DNA from: Ruminococcus sp.
GTDB lineage: Bacteria > Bacillota > Clostridia > Lachnospirales > Lachnospiraceae
Reading direction: 5' to 3'
Length of the DNA: 61,256 nucleotides
Assembly (NCBI GenBank): GCA_023663085.1
Contig: JAMPIB010000015.1
Span: 1-61,256 of the forward strand
The notes under the pieces were generated by a model. That model was not told the DNA's origin. It worked only from the letters and a program-made list of their open reading frames with translations, and searched no databases. Position numbers and translations under genes: made by a program. Of the stretch, positions 53,088 through 61,256 are shown in pieces (position 1 is the first letter of the stretch; every line of letters starts with the position of its first letter).

Positions 53088-54014
53088 GTGGAGAGAGTGG
53101 ATGTTATCATCCCGACTTATAAGCCGGACTGGAGATTTTTGGATCTGATGGAAAAGCTGGCGCGTCAGTCGGTGCCGGTTCACCGGATCATCATCATGAA
53201 TACGGAGCAGAAATATTTTGACAGACTGGTCTATGGAACGCCTTTTGCCAAGAAATATCATAATGTGCTGGTCAGGCATCTTTCCAAACGGGAATTTGAC
53301 CATGGACGTACAAGGAATAACGGCGTGCGCCTTTCGGATGCGGAAGTTTTTATCATGATGACGCAGGATGCCGTTCCGGCGGATGAGTTTCTGGTGGAGG
53401 AACTGTTAAAGGGACTGAAAAGTGGGAATGTGGCGGCTGCCTATGCCAGACAGATTGCGCAGGAGGCAAGTTCCGAGGTGGAGAAGTTTACAAGAAACTT
53501 CAATTATCCGGACGAACCGAGGGTCAAAACAATAGCCGATGTTGAGAAAATGGGGATCAAAGCCTTTTTCTGCTCTAATGTGTGCGCGGCGTACAAAAGG
53601 GATATTTTTGATTCATTGGGCGGTTTTATCAAACATACCATATTTAATGAGGATATGATCTATGCGGCCGGTGCCCTGCGGGCCGGTTACGGTATTGCCT
53701 ATCAGCCGGAGGCCAGAGTGTATCATTCTCATGATTACGGCAATAAAGAACAGTTTCACCGATATTTTGATCTGGGCGTTTCCCAGACCGACCACCCGGA
53801 GGTCTTCGAGGGGATTCCTTCTGAATCGGAAGGAGCCAGACTGGTAAAGCTGACAATTGAGCACCTGCGTGAAAATAAGATGCAGTCGCAAATACCAGGC
53901 GTTATTTTAAATAATGCCTTTAAATACTTGGGCTATCTTCTGGGCAGAAATTACAGGAAACTGCCGCGGAAGATCATTTTGAAGTGTACATCCAATAAAG
54001 ATTATTGGGATTAG
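53088..54014 (+). CDS. GT2 family glycosyltransferase
   Basis: A roughly 308-residue GT2 enzyme, similar in plan to rhamnosyltransferases: VDVIIPTYKPDWRFLDLM, IIIMNTEQ, the REFDHGRTRNNGV segment, FIMMTQDAVPAD in place of the DxD strand, and HTIFNEDMIYAAGAL near the catalytic base. The start is set at GTG 53088, 9 bases after GGGGG; TTG 53070 and TTG 53082 are possible. It sits between the LCP gene and glmS, 43 bases ahead of the latter. Donor and acceptor unknown. Confidence 0.82.
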   Translation: MERVDVIIPTYKPDWRFLDLMEKLARQSVPVHRIIIMNTEQKYFDRLVYGTPFAKKYHNVLVRHLSKREFDHGRTRNNGVRLSDAEVFIMMTQDAVPADEFLVEELLKGLKSGNVAAAYARQIAQEASSEVEKFTRNFNYPDEPRVKTIADVEKMGIKAFFCSNVCAAYKRDIFDSLGGFIKHTIFNEDMIYAAGALRAGYGIAYQPEARVYHSHDYGNKEQFHRYFDLGVSQTDHPEVFEGIPSESEGARLVKLTIEHLRENKMQSQIPGVILNNAFKYLGYLLGRNYRKLPRKIILKCTSNKDYWD

Positions 54015-54057
54015 GACACATAGCGGATTGGAAAAGATTACGGGAGGATATTTATTC

Positions 54058-55884
54058 ATGTGTGGAATCGTAGGATATATCGGAACCAGGCAGGCTTCGC
54101 CCATTATTCTGGATGGTCTGTCCAAACTGGAATACAGAGGATATGACTCGGCGGGCATGGCGATTTATGATGGAGAAAAGATCAATATCCAGAAATCCGT
54201 AGGCCGTCTGAAAGTGTTGGAAAATCTGACGCATGGCGGCGAGAGTATGCCCGGTGTGTGCGGAATCGGTCATACGAGGTGGGCAACGCACGGCGCGCCG
54301 AGCGATACCAACGCGCATCCGCATTTTAACACAGCGGAGACCATCGCGGTCGTACATAACGGTATTATCGAGAATTATATCCAGTTGCGTAAAAAAATGA
54401 CGCAGAAGGGTTACCAGTTCGTATCAGAGACGGATACAGAAGTACTGGCGCACCTTCTGGACTACTATTATAAGGGGAATCCTCTGGAGGCTGTTACCAA
54501 AGTCCTGCACCGCGTGGAGGGCTCCTATGCGCTGGGAATTGTCTTTGCAGACTGTCCGGATCAGATTTTTGCGGCCAGAAAAGACTCTCCGCTCATCGTG
54601 GGGCAAAATGCCGATGGCTGTTTTATCGCTTCTGATGTGCCGGCTATTTTAAAATATACCAGAAAAGTATATTATGTGGATAATTATGAGGTAGTAAGAC
54701 TGCGTGCCGATCACATGCACTTTTATACAGTAGATGAAGAAGAGATCGGCAAAGAGCCGGTCACTATAGAGTGGGATGCCAATGCCGCGGAAAAAGCGGG
54801 TTATGAGCATTTTATGTTAAAAGAGATGTATGAACAGCCGAAAACAGTCTCTGACACATTGACCCCTAGAGTCAAAAATAATGACGTCGTTATTGAAGAA
54901 CTGAATATGACGGATGACGAATTGAAGGCCGTGAGCAAGATCCATATCGTGGCCTGTGGTTCTGCATACCATGCGGGCATGACCGGGAAATATGTTTTAG
55001 AGGGGCTGGCCAGAATACCGGTGGAAGTCGATCTGGCTTCGGAGTTTCGTTACCGTAACCCCATTCTGGAAGAGAATGCGCTTGTCATCGTCATCAGCCA
55101 GTCGGGAGAGACTGCGGATACACTGGCCGCCCTGCGCGAAGCCAAGGCTAAAGGTATCAGAGTGCTGGGTATCGTCAATGTCGTAGGCAGTTCCATCGCC
55201 AGAGAGGCCGATAATGTCATGTATACATGGGCCGGCCCGGAGATCGCCGTTGCCACGACGAAAGCATACAGCGCACAGTTGATAGCGCTTTATCTGCTGA
55301 GTATGAAGTTCGGAAAAGCCAGAGAAAAAATAACGAATGATATGTTTAAAAGCCTGCTTGCCGACTTAAAGCGTCTGCCCGATCAGATTGAATTATTATT
55401 AAATAATAAGTTGAAAATTCAGAAATTTGCCAACCGTTATATCGGTGCCAGAGATATATTTTTTATCGGCAGGGGTATTGACTATGCAATCTCTCTGGAA
55501 GGGTCGTTGAAATTAAAAGAAATCTCCTATATTCATTCAGAAGCCTATGCAGCGGGAGAATTAAAACACGGTACGATTTCCCTGATAGAAGAGGGAACAC
55601 TGGTGGCGGCAGTTTCCACACAGCCCGATCTGTATGCGAAAACGATAAGCAATATGGTGGAAGTGAAAGCAAGAGGCGCTTTTGTACTGGCAGTTACCTG
55701 CGAAGGCAACAAGGAAATTGAAAAAGCGGCCGATTATGTCATCTATATTCCGGAAACAAATCCATATTTTGCCAATTCGTTAGCCATCATTCCTCTGCAG
55801 TTATTCGGCTATTATGTAGCGGTCGGTAAAGGGTGTGATGTGGATAAACCGAGAAATCTGGCCAAATCGGTTACTGTGGAATAA
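54058..55884 (+). CDS. glmS: Glucosamine-6-phosphate synthase (isomerizing)
   Basis: Makes glucosamine-6-phosphate from fructose-6-phosphate and glutamine, the first step to UDP-GlcNAc. The 608-residue protein starts MCGIVGYIG with the catalytic Cys2 exposed after Met removal, followed by LEYRGYDSAG and HTRWATHG of the amidotransferase half; two SIS domains follow (ACGSAYHAGMTG, SQSGETADTL, ATTKAYSAQL) and the C-terminal KPRNLAKSVTVE. GGGAGG is 10 bases before ATG 54058. Only 43 bases separate it from the upstream gene and no glmS ribozyme is recognisable there. Confidence 0.96.
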   Translation: MCGIVGYIGTRQASPIILDGLSKLEYRGYDSAGMAIYDGEKINIQKSVGRLKVLENLTHGGESMPGVCGIGHTRWATHGAPSDTNAHPHFNTAETIAVVHNGIIENYIQLRKKMTQKGYQFVSETDTEVLAHLLDYYYKGNPLEAVTKVLHRVEGSYALGIVFADCPDQIFAARKDSPLIVGQNADGCFIASDVPAILKYTRKVYYVDNYEVVRLRADHMHFYTVDEEEIGKEPVTIEWDANAAEKAGYEHFMLKEMYEQPKTVSDTLTPRVKNNDVVIEELNMTDDELKAVSKIHIVACGSAYHAGMTGKYVLEGLARIPVEVDLASEFRYRNPILEENALVIVISQSGETADTLAALREAKAKGIRVLGIVNVVGSSIAREADNVMYTWAGPEIAVATTKAYSAQLIALYLLSMKFGKAREKITNDMFKSLLADLKRLPDQIELLLNNKLKIQKFANRYIGARDIFFIGRGIDYAISLEGSLKLKEISYIHSEAYAAGELKHGTISLIEEGTLVAAVSTQPDLYAKTISNMVEVKARGAFVLAVTCEGNKEIEKAADYVIYIPETNPYFANSLAIIPLQLFGYYVAVGKGCDVDKPRNLAKSVTVE

Positions 55885-56003
55885 AACTTGCGACCGGAAA
55901 ACACAAAAAAGAAAAAATTTTATCACACTTTGTACACAATTGGCAGGTATACTGTGTTCATAGTTAAGAATTAAGTGTGAAACGAATGAAAGGGGTCGTT
56001 AGT

Positions 56004-57569
56004 ATGTATGGAGATAATTATCCGAATGAATATCAGTCGGATCAGATGAAAGGAAAAACAGAAACCGAAGTTTCTACTGCCGGTGGCAGATTCAGTTCAC
56101 AGAATCCGCAGGATACCCGCGCGAATACGCAAAGTGCAGGAACGCGCTATGGTGCGGATGGAAATTATGGATATAGCGGGGCATACCGGAATACGGCACA
56201 GGGCACGTCTTCCTATGCGCATAACAGCACTTATGGAAACTCGGCAGGCAGTTATCAGTACAGCAGTACCTACCCGGTTCAGTACGGACAGCCGCCCAAA
56301 GAAAAGAAAAAGAAAGAAAACACCAGTTATTTTAAAAAGGCTCTTGTCTGTGTTTCCCTGGGACTGTTCTTTGGTATCTGTGCGGGTCTGGGATTTTATG
56401 CGGTAGCGGCATCTACGGGTATGCTGGCACAGAATGCGCAGAACACACAGAATACGGAGATCGTTACCAGTCAGGCGGCAGTCGGAGACGTGCTGGAAGA
56501 GGCGGAAGAACTGGCGGTTGAAACGACAGAACAGATGGAGGAAACGATTGATAAAACAGAAACGGTACATGCTGTCGTATCGGATGTATCGGAAGTAGTC
56601 ACAGCCGTTATGCCGGCAGTTGTTTCCATTAATAATACGTATACAGAGACCATGTCCTATTTCGGGCAGGCGATGACCAGCGAAGCGGTAGCGAGCGGCT
56701 CCGGTATTATCGTCGGCAAAAATGACACGGAACTGTTGATCGTGACCAATTACCATGTGATAGAGGATGCGGATTCATTAAGTGTCCAGTTCGTGGAAGG
56801 CAGCGAAATGGAGGCTTCTGTCAAGGGTACGGACGCAGAAATGGATTTGGCGGTATTGGCCGTACCGTTAGAGAATATTTTAAATTCCACGTTGGATCAG
56901 ATCGCGATCGCCACTTTGGGTGATTCTGACGCCTTGAAAGTCGGCGAGCCGGCCATTGCGATCGGTAACTCGCTTGGTTACGGACAGTCTGTTACGACAG
57001 GTGTCATCAGTGCGCTTAACAGGGATATGGAACTTTCGGATGGCAGTACCGGAACTTTCATCCAGACAGATGCGGCCATTAATCCGGGCAATTCCGGCGG
57101 TGCGCTTTTGAATATGAAAGGTGAAGTTATTGGTATCAATTCCAATAAGATCGGCGGAAGTGTTATCGAGGGTATGGGATATGCCATCCCAATTTCGGCA
57201 GCCAGTCCGATCATAGCGGATCTGATGTTGCGAGAGACCAAGAATAAAGTGGCGGAAGACGAAAGAGGATTCCTTGGTATCTCCGGTATCAGCGTAACAT
57301 CGGATGTATCAGAAACTTATGGTATGCCGGCAGGCGTATACATCTCACAGGTATATGAGGGCACGGCGGCGGAGGCGGCCGGACTGCAGAGAGGTGATAT
57401 CATTACTTCTTTTGACGGCATAAAAGTGACGTCTATGGACGATCTGCAAAGACTTCTGGAATACTATGCCAAGGGCGATACAGTAGATATAACCATTATG
57501 ACAGTCGGCAACGGCGGCTATCGCACCAAGACAGTCAGCATTACTCTGGGAAACAAGGCCCAGCAGTAG
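56004..57569 (+). CDS. HtrA/DegP-like membrane serine protease
   Basis: A 521-residue surface quality-control protease. A long Gly/Tyr/Ser/Gln-rich cytoplasmic head (1-110) leads to one membrane helix (about 112-136), a linker, a trypsin-like domain with the triad His in TNYHVIEDA, Asp in AEMDLAVL and Ser in NPGNSGGAL, and a single PDZ domain from about 425 (GVYISQVYEGTAAEAAGLQRGD). Length and order match Clostridial HtrA proteins. AAAGGGG is 8 bases from ATG 56004, preferred over GTG 55977. It degrades or refolds damaged secreted proteins. A terminator follows. Confidence 0.93.
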   Translation: MYGDNYPNEYQSDQMKGKTETEVSTAGGRFSSQNPQDTRANTQSAGTRYGADGNYGYSGAYRNTAQGTSSYAHNSTYGNSAGSYQYSSTYPVQYGQPPKEKKKKENTSYFKKALVCVSLGLFFGICAGLGFYAVAASTGMLAQNAQNTQNTEIVTSQAAVGDVLEEAEELAVETTEQMEETIDKTETVHAVVSDVSEVVTAVMPAVVSINNTYTETMSYFGQAMTSEAVASGSGIIVGKNDTELLIVTNYHVIEDADSLSVQFVEGSEMEASVKGTDAEMDLAVLAVPLENILNSTLDQIAIATLGDSDALKVGEPAIAIGNSLGYGQSVTTGVISALNRDMELSDGSTGTFIQTDAAINPGNSGGALLNMKGEVIGINSNKIGGSVIEGMGYAIPISAASPIIADLMLRETKNKVAEDERGFLGISGISVTSDVSETYGMPAGVYISQVYEGTAAEAAGLQRGDIITSFDGIKVTSMDDLQRLLEYYAKGDTVDITIMTVGNGGYRTKTVSITLGNKAQQ

Positions 57570-57637
57570 TACGCGGGAAAATTAATTAATAACGAATGAT
57601 ATTTAATTATATAAAAACGCGGTCAGATAGGAAAAAG

Positions 57638-57674
57638 ACCCGGTGCAGACAGATATCTGTGCCGGGTTTGTTTG
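57638..57674 (+). terminator. Rho-independent terminator after htrA
   Basis: ACCCGG (57638-57643) pairs with CCGGGT (57662-57667), with an inner palindrome ACAGATATCTGT, followed by TTTGTTTG. Confidence 0.75.
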
Positions 57675-57728
57675 TCCCTATTTTTGTGCAATAGAAAAAG
57701 GGCAGTAAAAAAGCGGAAGTTATTGCGG

Positions 57729-57757
57729 TTGCATATTAAAGGAAATACAGATATAAT
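57729..57757 (+). promoter_or_regulatory. Sigma-A promoter of the clpX-like gene
   Basis: TTGCAT (57729-57734), 17 bases, TATAAT (57752-57757), 89 bases ahead of the start. The transcript leader holds a small hairpin, CCGCC-GTAT-GGCGG (57777-57790). Confidence 0.7.
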
Positions 57758-57846
57758 AAAATATGTGTAAAAATTGCCGCCGTATGGCGGTGATCGTAAG
57801 AACATTCTGTATTTTCGCAGACTGAGAGAAAGGCACGGGTACCTAT

Positions 57847-59400
57847 ATGAATGACGATGAAAGAAAAGATCAGGATAAGACAAGTGAAAATTCCTGGGAT
57901 TTCAGAGAGTTGGATGATGTAAACGAAGAAAAGGAAAAATTACTGGCAGGGAATACGACCGCGGAAGAGAAAAAAGAGGATAAGCAGGATGATTATGAAG
58001 AAGTCTGCTTTATCTGTAGACGCCCCGAAAGCAAGGCGGGCAAGATGTTCAAACTGCCGAACCATATCTGCGTCTGCAACGACTGTATGCATAAAACGAT
58101 GGACACTGTCAGCCAGTTCGATTATCAGGGGATGCTCAACCATCCGGGTACGCCAAACGGCAATATGACGGATTTTAACAACGGCAATGGGTTTCCCAAT
58201 ATCAGTTTCGTGAATCTGGCCGATCTGCAGGGAGATGGCGGTATCCCCAACAAGCAGAAGATAAAGAAAAAAAAGAAGGCCGAAGGTGCTTCTCCCGTCA
58301 TTGATATTAAAAATATCATGCCGCCGCATAAGATCAAAGCCAAACTGGATGACTATGTAGTCGGGCAGGAACATGCCAAAAAGGTGATGTCCGTGGCTGT
58401 CTATAATCATTATAAAAGAGTTGCGACCGGCACAATGGACGAGATTGAAATAGAAAAATCCAATATGTTGATGATCGGGCCGACTGGATGCGGGAAAACC
58501 TATCTTGTAAAAACACTGGCCAGACTCCTGGATGTACCGTTAGCAATTGCGGACGCCACTTCCCTGACAGAAGCCGGCTATATCGGAGACGATATCGAAA
58601 GCGTTGTTTCCAAACTGCTTGCGGCTGCCGATAATGATGTGGAGAGAGCCGAAGAAGGTATCATCTTTATTGACGAAATTGACAAGATCGCCAAGAAGAA
58701 AAATAACAATTCCAGAGATGTCAGCGGAGAGTCCGTACAGCAGGGAATGCTGAAACTCTTAGAGGGTGCGGAAGTAGAGGTGCCGGTCGGCGCCAATTCC
58801 AAGAACGCCATGGTGCCGCTTGCTACTGTGAATACCAGAAATATCCTCTTTATCTGCGGTGGCGCTTTCCCGGATCTGGACGATATCATCAAACAGCGTC
58901 TGAATAAACAGACATCAATGGGTTACAATGCTGAATTACGTGATAAATATGATAAAGAGAAGAATATTTTAAGTAAAGTGACTGTTGAAGATATCCGGAA
59001 ATTCGGGATGATCCCTGAGTTTATCGGACGTCTGCCCATTATTTTTACCTTGGAAGGGCTGACCAAGGAAATGATGGTCAAGATACTGCGCGAGCCGCGT
59101 AACGCAATTTTAAAACAGTATCAGAAACTGCTGGAACTGGACGAGGTGAAACTGGAATTTGACGATGGCGCGTTAGAGGCTATTGCGGAGAAGGCGCTGG
59201 AAAAGGATACCGGAGCCAGAGCGCTGCGGGCCATCATCGAAGAGTTTATGCTGGATATCATGTATGAGATCCCCAAGGATGATAATATCGGCAGGATCAC
59301 GATAACCAGAGAGTATATCGAGGGAACCGGCGGGCCGGTCATTGATATCAGGAGCAACAGTCTGGAGGATCCCGATACTCTGCGGGTGATAAAAGAATAA
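57847..59400 (+). CDS. ClpX-like AAA+ unfoldase, divergent paralogue
   Basis: A 517-residue relative of ClpX, about 100 longer than usual through an acidic N-terminal extension and a longer linker. The zinc domain is kept (CFICRR, CVCNDC), as are Walker A GPTGCGKT (211-218), Walker B IIFIDE (272-277), pore loop GYIGDD and the C-terminal DTGARALRAIIEEFMLDIMYE. Two partner loops differ: the ClpP-docking IGF position reads MGY (358-360), and the RKH pore loop is replaced by GANSKNAMVPL. No clpP or tig gene is adjacent. It may work with another protease or as a stand-alone unfoldase. It has its own promoter. Confidence 0.88.
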   Translation: MNDDERKDQDKTSENSWDFRELDDVNEEKEKLLAGNTTAEEKKEDKQDDYEEVCFICRRPESKAGKMFKLPNHICVCNDCMHKTMDTVSQFDYQGMLNHPGTPNGNMTDFNNGNGFPNISFVNLADLQGDGGIPNKQKIKKKKKAEGASPVIDIKNIMPPHKIKAKLDDYVVGQEHAKKVMSVAVYNHYKRVATGTMDEIEIEKSNMLMIGPTGCGKTYLVKTLARLLDVPLAIADATSLTEAGYIGDDIESVVSKLLAAADNDVERAEEGIIFIDEIDKIAKKKNNNSRDVSGESVQQGMLKLLEGAEVEVPVGANSKNAMVPLATVNTRNILFICGGAFPDLDDIIKQRLNKQTSMGYNAELRDKYDKEKNILSKVTVEDIRKFGMIPEFIGRLPIIFTLEGLTKEMMVKILREPRNAILKQYQKLLELDEVKLEFDDGALEAIAEKALEKDTGARALRAIIEEFMLDIMYEIPKDDNIGRITITREYIEGTGGPVIDIRSNSLEDPDTLRVIKE

Positions 59401-59461
59401 ACAGCAGGCAGGGATGTGCATATCATATAATAAGCAAAGAACGCGAAAGAGCGGATATGAT

Positions 59462-61147
59462 ATGACATGTAAAGAAAGAATCCTTTCTAATGACTATGCA
59501 GACCTTATTATAGATTATGTGCTGCCTGAAGAAGCACTGGCCAGACAGGAAGTCGATTATTGCTTTCGGGCGATAGATGAAGAATTTGGAATAGCCTATG
59601 TGAACAGGGATGAAATACCGCCGCTTTCGGTGGGGGTCTATACCTATTCTTCCATTCCGAACCTCTATGGACTGATGCAGACGTTTCAGGCGGAAAATCT
59701 GGTGGAGATGGGGAATTTACGTATGCAGTCTCCGCCGCTTTCCCTGCAGGGGCGCGGGGTGATAATTGGTTTTGTTGATACGGGGATCCGTTATAATTTA
59801 GATGCTTTTAAGGACGAAAACGGTAACAGCCGCATTTTATCCATCTGGGATCAGACGATTCAGACCGGAGCGCCGCCGGAAGATTTTTTATATGGAACGG
59901 AATATACGAGAGAAGAAATAAACAGGGCGCTGTACAGCGGTGAACCGCTCAGTATCGTGCCGACGACGGATGAAAACGGCCACGGTACGGCGATGGCTTC
60001 TGCGGCGGCCGGCAGCGTTTTGAACGAAGGACTGACTTTTCGCGGGGCCGCTCCGCAGGCGGATATTGCGGTCGTGAAATTAAAAGGGGCCAAACAGTAT
60101 CTGCGGGAGTACTACCTGATCGCTGATGATGCGGTCGCTTATCAGGAAAATGATATCATGGAAGGCGTGAGATATCTTGAACGCATGGCGATCGTGTTTG
60201 AACGGCCGGTTGTCATCGTACTGGGGACTGGTACGAATATGGGCGATCATGCGGGCAATTCACCGCTTGCTTCTTATCTGGACAGGATTGCCGCCAAAAG
60301 AAGCAGGGCCGTCGTTGTCTGCGGCGGGAACGAGGGCGATAAGGAGCATCATTACAGCGCGTCCATACCCGAACAGATTGAGATGCGCGTAGCTGAAAAT
60401 ACCAGTGGTTTTTGCATGGAATTATGGGGAAATCGTATTGATATCTATAGCGTTGTCCTGCGCACACCGGGCGGAGAGATGACATCCGCCATTGATTTCC
60501 GTAACGGCCCGGATAATACGCATGCCTTTTTATTTGACAGAACAAGGATTTATACGGGACTTTCCCTGGTGGAGAAACGCTCCGGTAATGAACTGATCTT
60601 TTTCCGCTTTGAGAATCCGACTCCCGGGATCTGGAGTATCATGGTACGTCCTTCCGAGCAGGAAAGACTGCGCGGGTCGGGACAATTCCATATATGGCTG
60701 CCGATCACCTCTTTTATCGGCGGTGCGGTAACGTTTCTGGAACCGGATCCGGATGTTACGCTGACGGAACCTTCCAACGCGGAGCACGTCATTACCGTTT
60801 CGACTTATAACGGTCAGACAGGGAGCTGGTTTTCGGAATCGGGAAGAGGATTTACGGTAAATGACAGCATCAAGCCCGATCTGGCGGCGCCCGGCGTACA
60901 GGTCTCTACAATTCTGGGGAACCGCACGGGTTCCAGTATGGCGGCGGCTCTTTCAGCAGGCTGTGTCGCGCAGTTCATGGAATGGGCGGTCGTAAACGGC
61001 TATGCGCCTTATGGCGAGAGCAGGGCGATCAAGAGCCATCTGATCCGCGGGGCCGTCCGTGAAAATACCATTACCTACCCGGACAGGAGATGGGGGTACG
61101 GAAAATTAAATATCAGCGGCACGTTTGAATCGCTGGCGAGGATATAG
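59462..61147 (+). CDS. Subtilisin-like S8 serine protease, Csp-like
   Basis: A 561-residue subtilase of the type found in Clostridia (CspA/B/C-like). The triad is intact: Asp106 in GFVDTGIRY, His174 in NGHGTAMAS and Ser492 in TGSSMAAAL. A large insert between His and Ser (about 270-440) forms the jelly-roll region seen in Csp proteins. A short N-terminal prodomain with no signal peptide suggests cytoplasmic or spore location. In spore formers Csp proteases process a cortex hydrolase; here the role is unknown. ATG 59462 fits the family; ATG 59414 is an alternative. It is 61 bases downstream of the ClpX-like gene and may be cotranscribed. Confidence 0.88.
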   Translation: MTCKERILSNDYADLIIDYVLPEEALARQEVDYCFRAIDEEFGIAYVNRDEIPPLSVGVYTYSSIPNLYGLMQTFQAENLVEMGNLRMQSPPLSLQGRGVIIGFVDTGIRYNLDAFKDENGNSRILSIWDQTIQTGAPPEDFLYGTEYTREEINRALYSGEPLSIVPTTDENGHGTAMASAAAGSVLNEGLTFRGAAPQADIAVVKLKGAKQYLREYYLIADDAVAYQENDIMEGVRYLERMAIVFERPVVIVLGTGTNMGDHAGNSPLASYLDRIAAKRSRAVVVCGGNEGDKEHHYSASIPEQIEMRVAENTSGFCMELWGNRIDIYSVVLRTPGGEMTSAIDFRNGPDNTHAFLFDRTRIYTGLSLVEKRSGNELIFFRFENPTPGIWSIMVRPSEQERLRGSGQFHIWLPITSFIGGAVTFLEPDPDVTLTEPSNAEHVITVSTYNGQTGSWFSESGRGFTVNDSIKPDLAAPGVQVSTILGNRTGSSMAAALSAGCVAQFMEWAVVNGYAPYGESRAIKSHLIRGAVRENTITYPDRRWGYGKLNISGTFESLARI

Positions 61148-61171
61148 GTTTTATACTGTATTAGGTAATTG

Positions 61172-61240
61172 CGAAACTCACTCCGTTCGTTTGCAATCTT
61201 AAACGAAAACAGGCAGGGATTCGTGCTAAGCCACGAATCC
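61172..61240. repeat. Two inverted repeats at the right end
   Basis: A first stem pairs ATTGCGAAAC with GTTTGCAAT (one bulged base) around 61172-61198. A second is perfect: GGATTCGTG (61217-61225) with CACGAATCC (61232-61240). Neither has a T tract in the window. They may be a terminator or an intergenic repeat; nothing else is seen in 61148-61256. Confidence 0.5.
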
Positions 61241-61256
61241 TCAGATGAAACAGCGA

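Noticed and set aside
53900-54057. Possible glmS ribozyme
   Set aside because: No ribozyme core sequence is recognisable and the gap is only 43 bases.

Overview
The window looks like a chromosomal piece of a Gram-positive gut anaerobe of the Lachnospiraceae (Clostridia). This rests on gene content and style: LytR-CpsA-Psr and GH25 wall enzymes, AGGAGG-like ribosome binding sites, TTGNNN-17-TATAAT promoters, and proteins of recognisably Lachnospiraceae type. There is no rRNA or tRNA gene to confirm it. No CRISPR array, intact insertion sequence or origin was seen.

Layout. 1-740: a decayed serine recombinase, the fossil of a mobile element, closed by a strong terminator. 807-7440: two GT4 glycosyltransferases, UDP-glucose dehydrogenase, UDP-glucuronate 4-epimerase and two GtrB-like GT2 enzymes. 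7455-28392: a mosaic of both strands with three MBOAT O-acyltransferases, five SGNH-type proteins, a free acyl carrier protein, a VOC protein, GtrA, three membrane proteins of GT-C/YfhO-like appearance, a radical SAM/SPASM enzyme and an FAD oxidoreductase. 28625-28954: a small zinc-ribbon protein. 29252-36522: rmlB, rmlA and rmlC interleaved with two membrane-anchored GH25 lysozymes; rmlD is absent. 36536-45725: ABC exporter (Wzm/Wzt type, with a C-terminal Wzt domain), a fused methyltransferase/kinase-like protein resembling the chain terminator WbdD, and two large tandem GT2 enzymes with N-terminal coiled coils. 45807-54014: phosphoglucomutase, three more GT2 enzymes, the initiating polyprenyl-phosphate sugar-1-phosphate transferase and an LCP ligase. 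54058-61147: glmS, then a proteolysis group of HtrA, a divergent ClpX paralogue and a Csp-like subtilase.

How it fits together. Most of the window can be read as one cell-surface polysaccharide system. Sugar nucleotides (UDP-GlcA/UDP-GalA, dTDP-rhamnose precursors, glucose-1-phosphate, glucosamine-6-phosphate) feed a chain begun on undecaprenyl phosphate, extended by GT2/GT4 enzymes, possibly capped by the WbdD-like protein, recognised by the Wzt C-terminal domain and exported. Outside the membrane, GtrA/GtrB-supplied lipid-linked sugars plus the membrane glycosyltransferases could add side branches, MBOAT/SGNH pairs could add acyl groups, and the LCP protein could attach the polymer to peptidoglycan.

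Most interesting candidates: the WbdD-like termination/export pairing in a Gram-positive; the ACP-VOC-MBOAT-SGNH acylation set; an SGNH protein lacking its nucleophile; and a ClpX paralogue whose ClpP-docking IGF loop reads MGY and whose RKH loop is missing.
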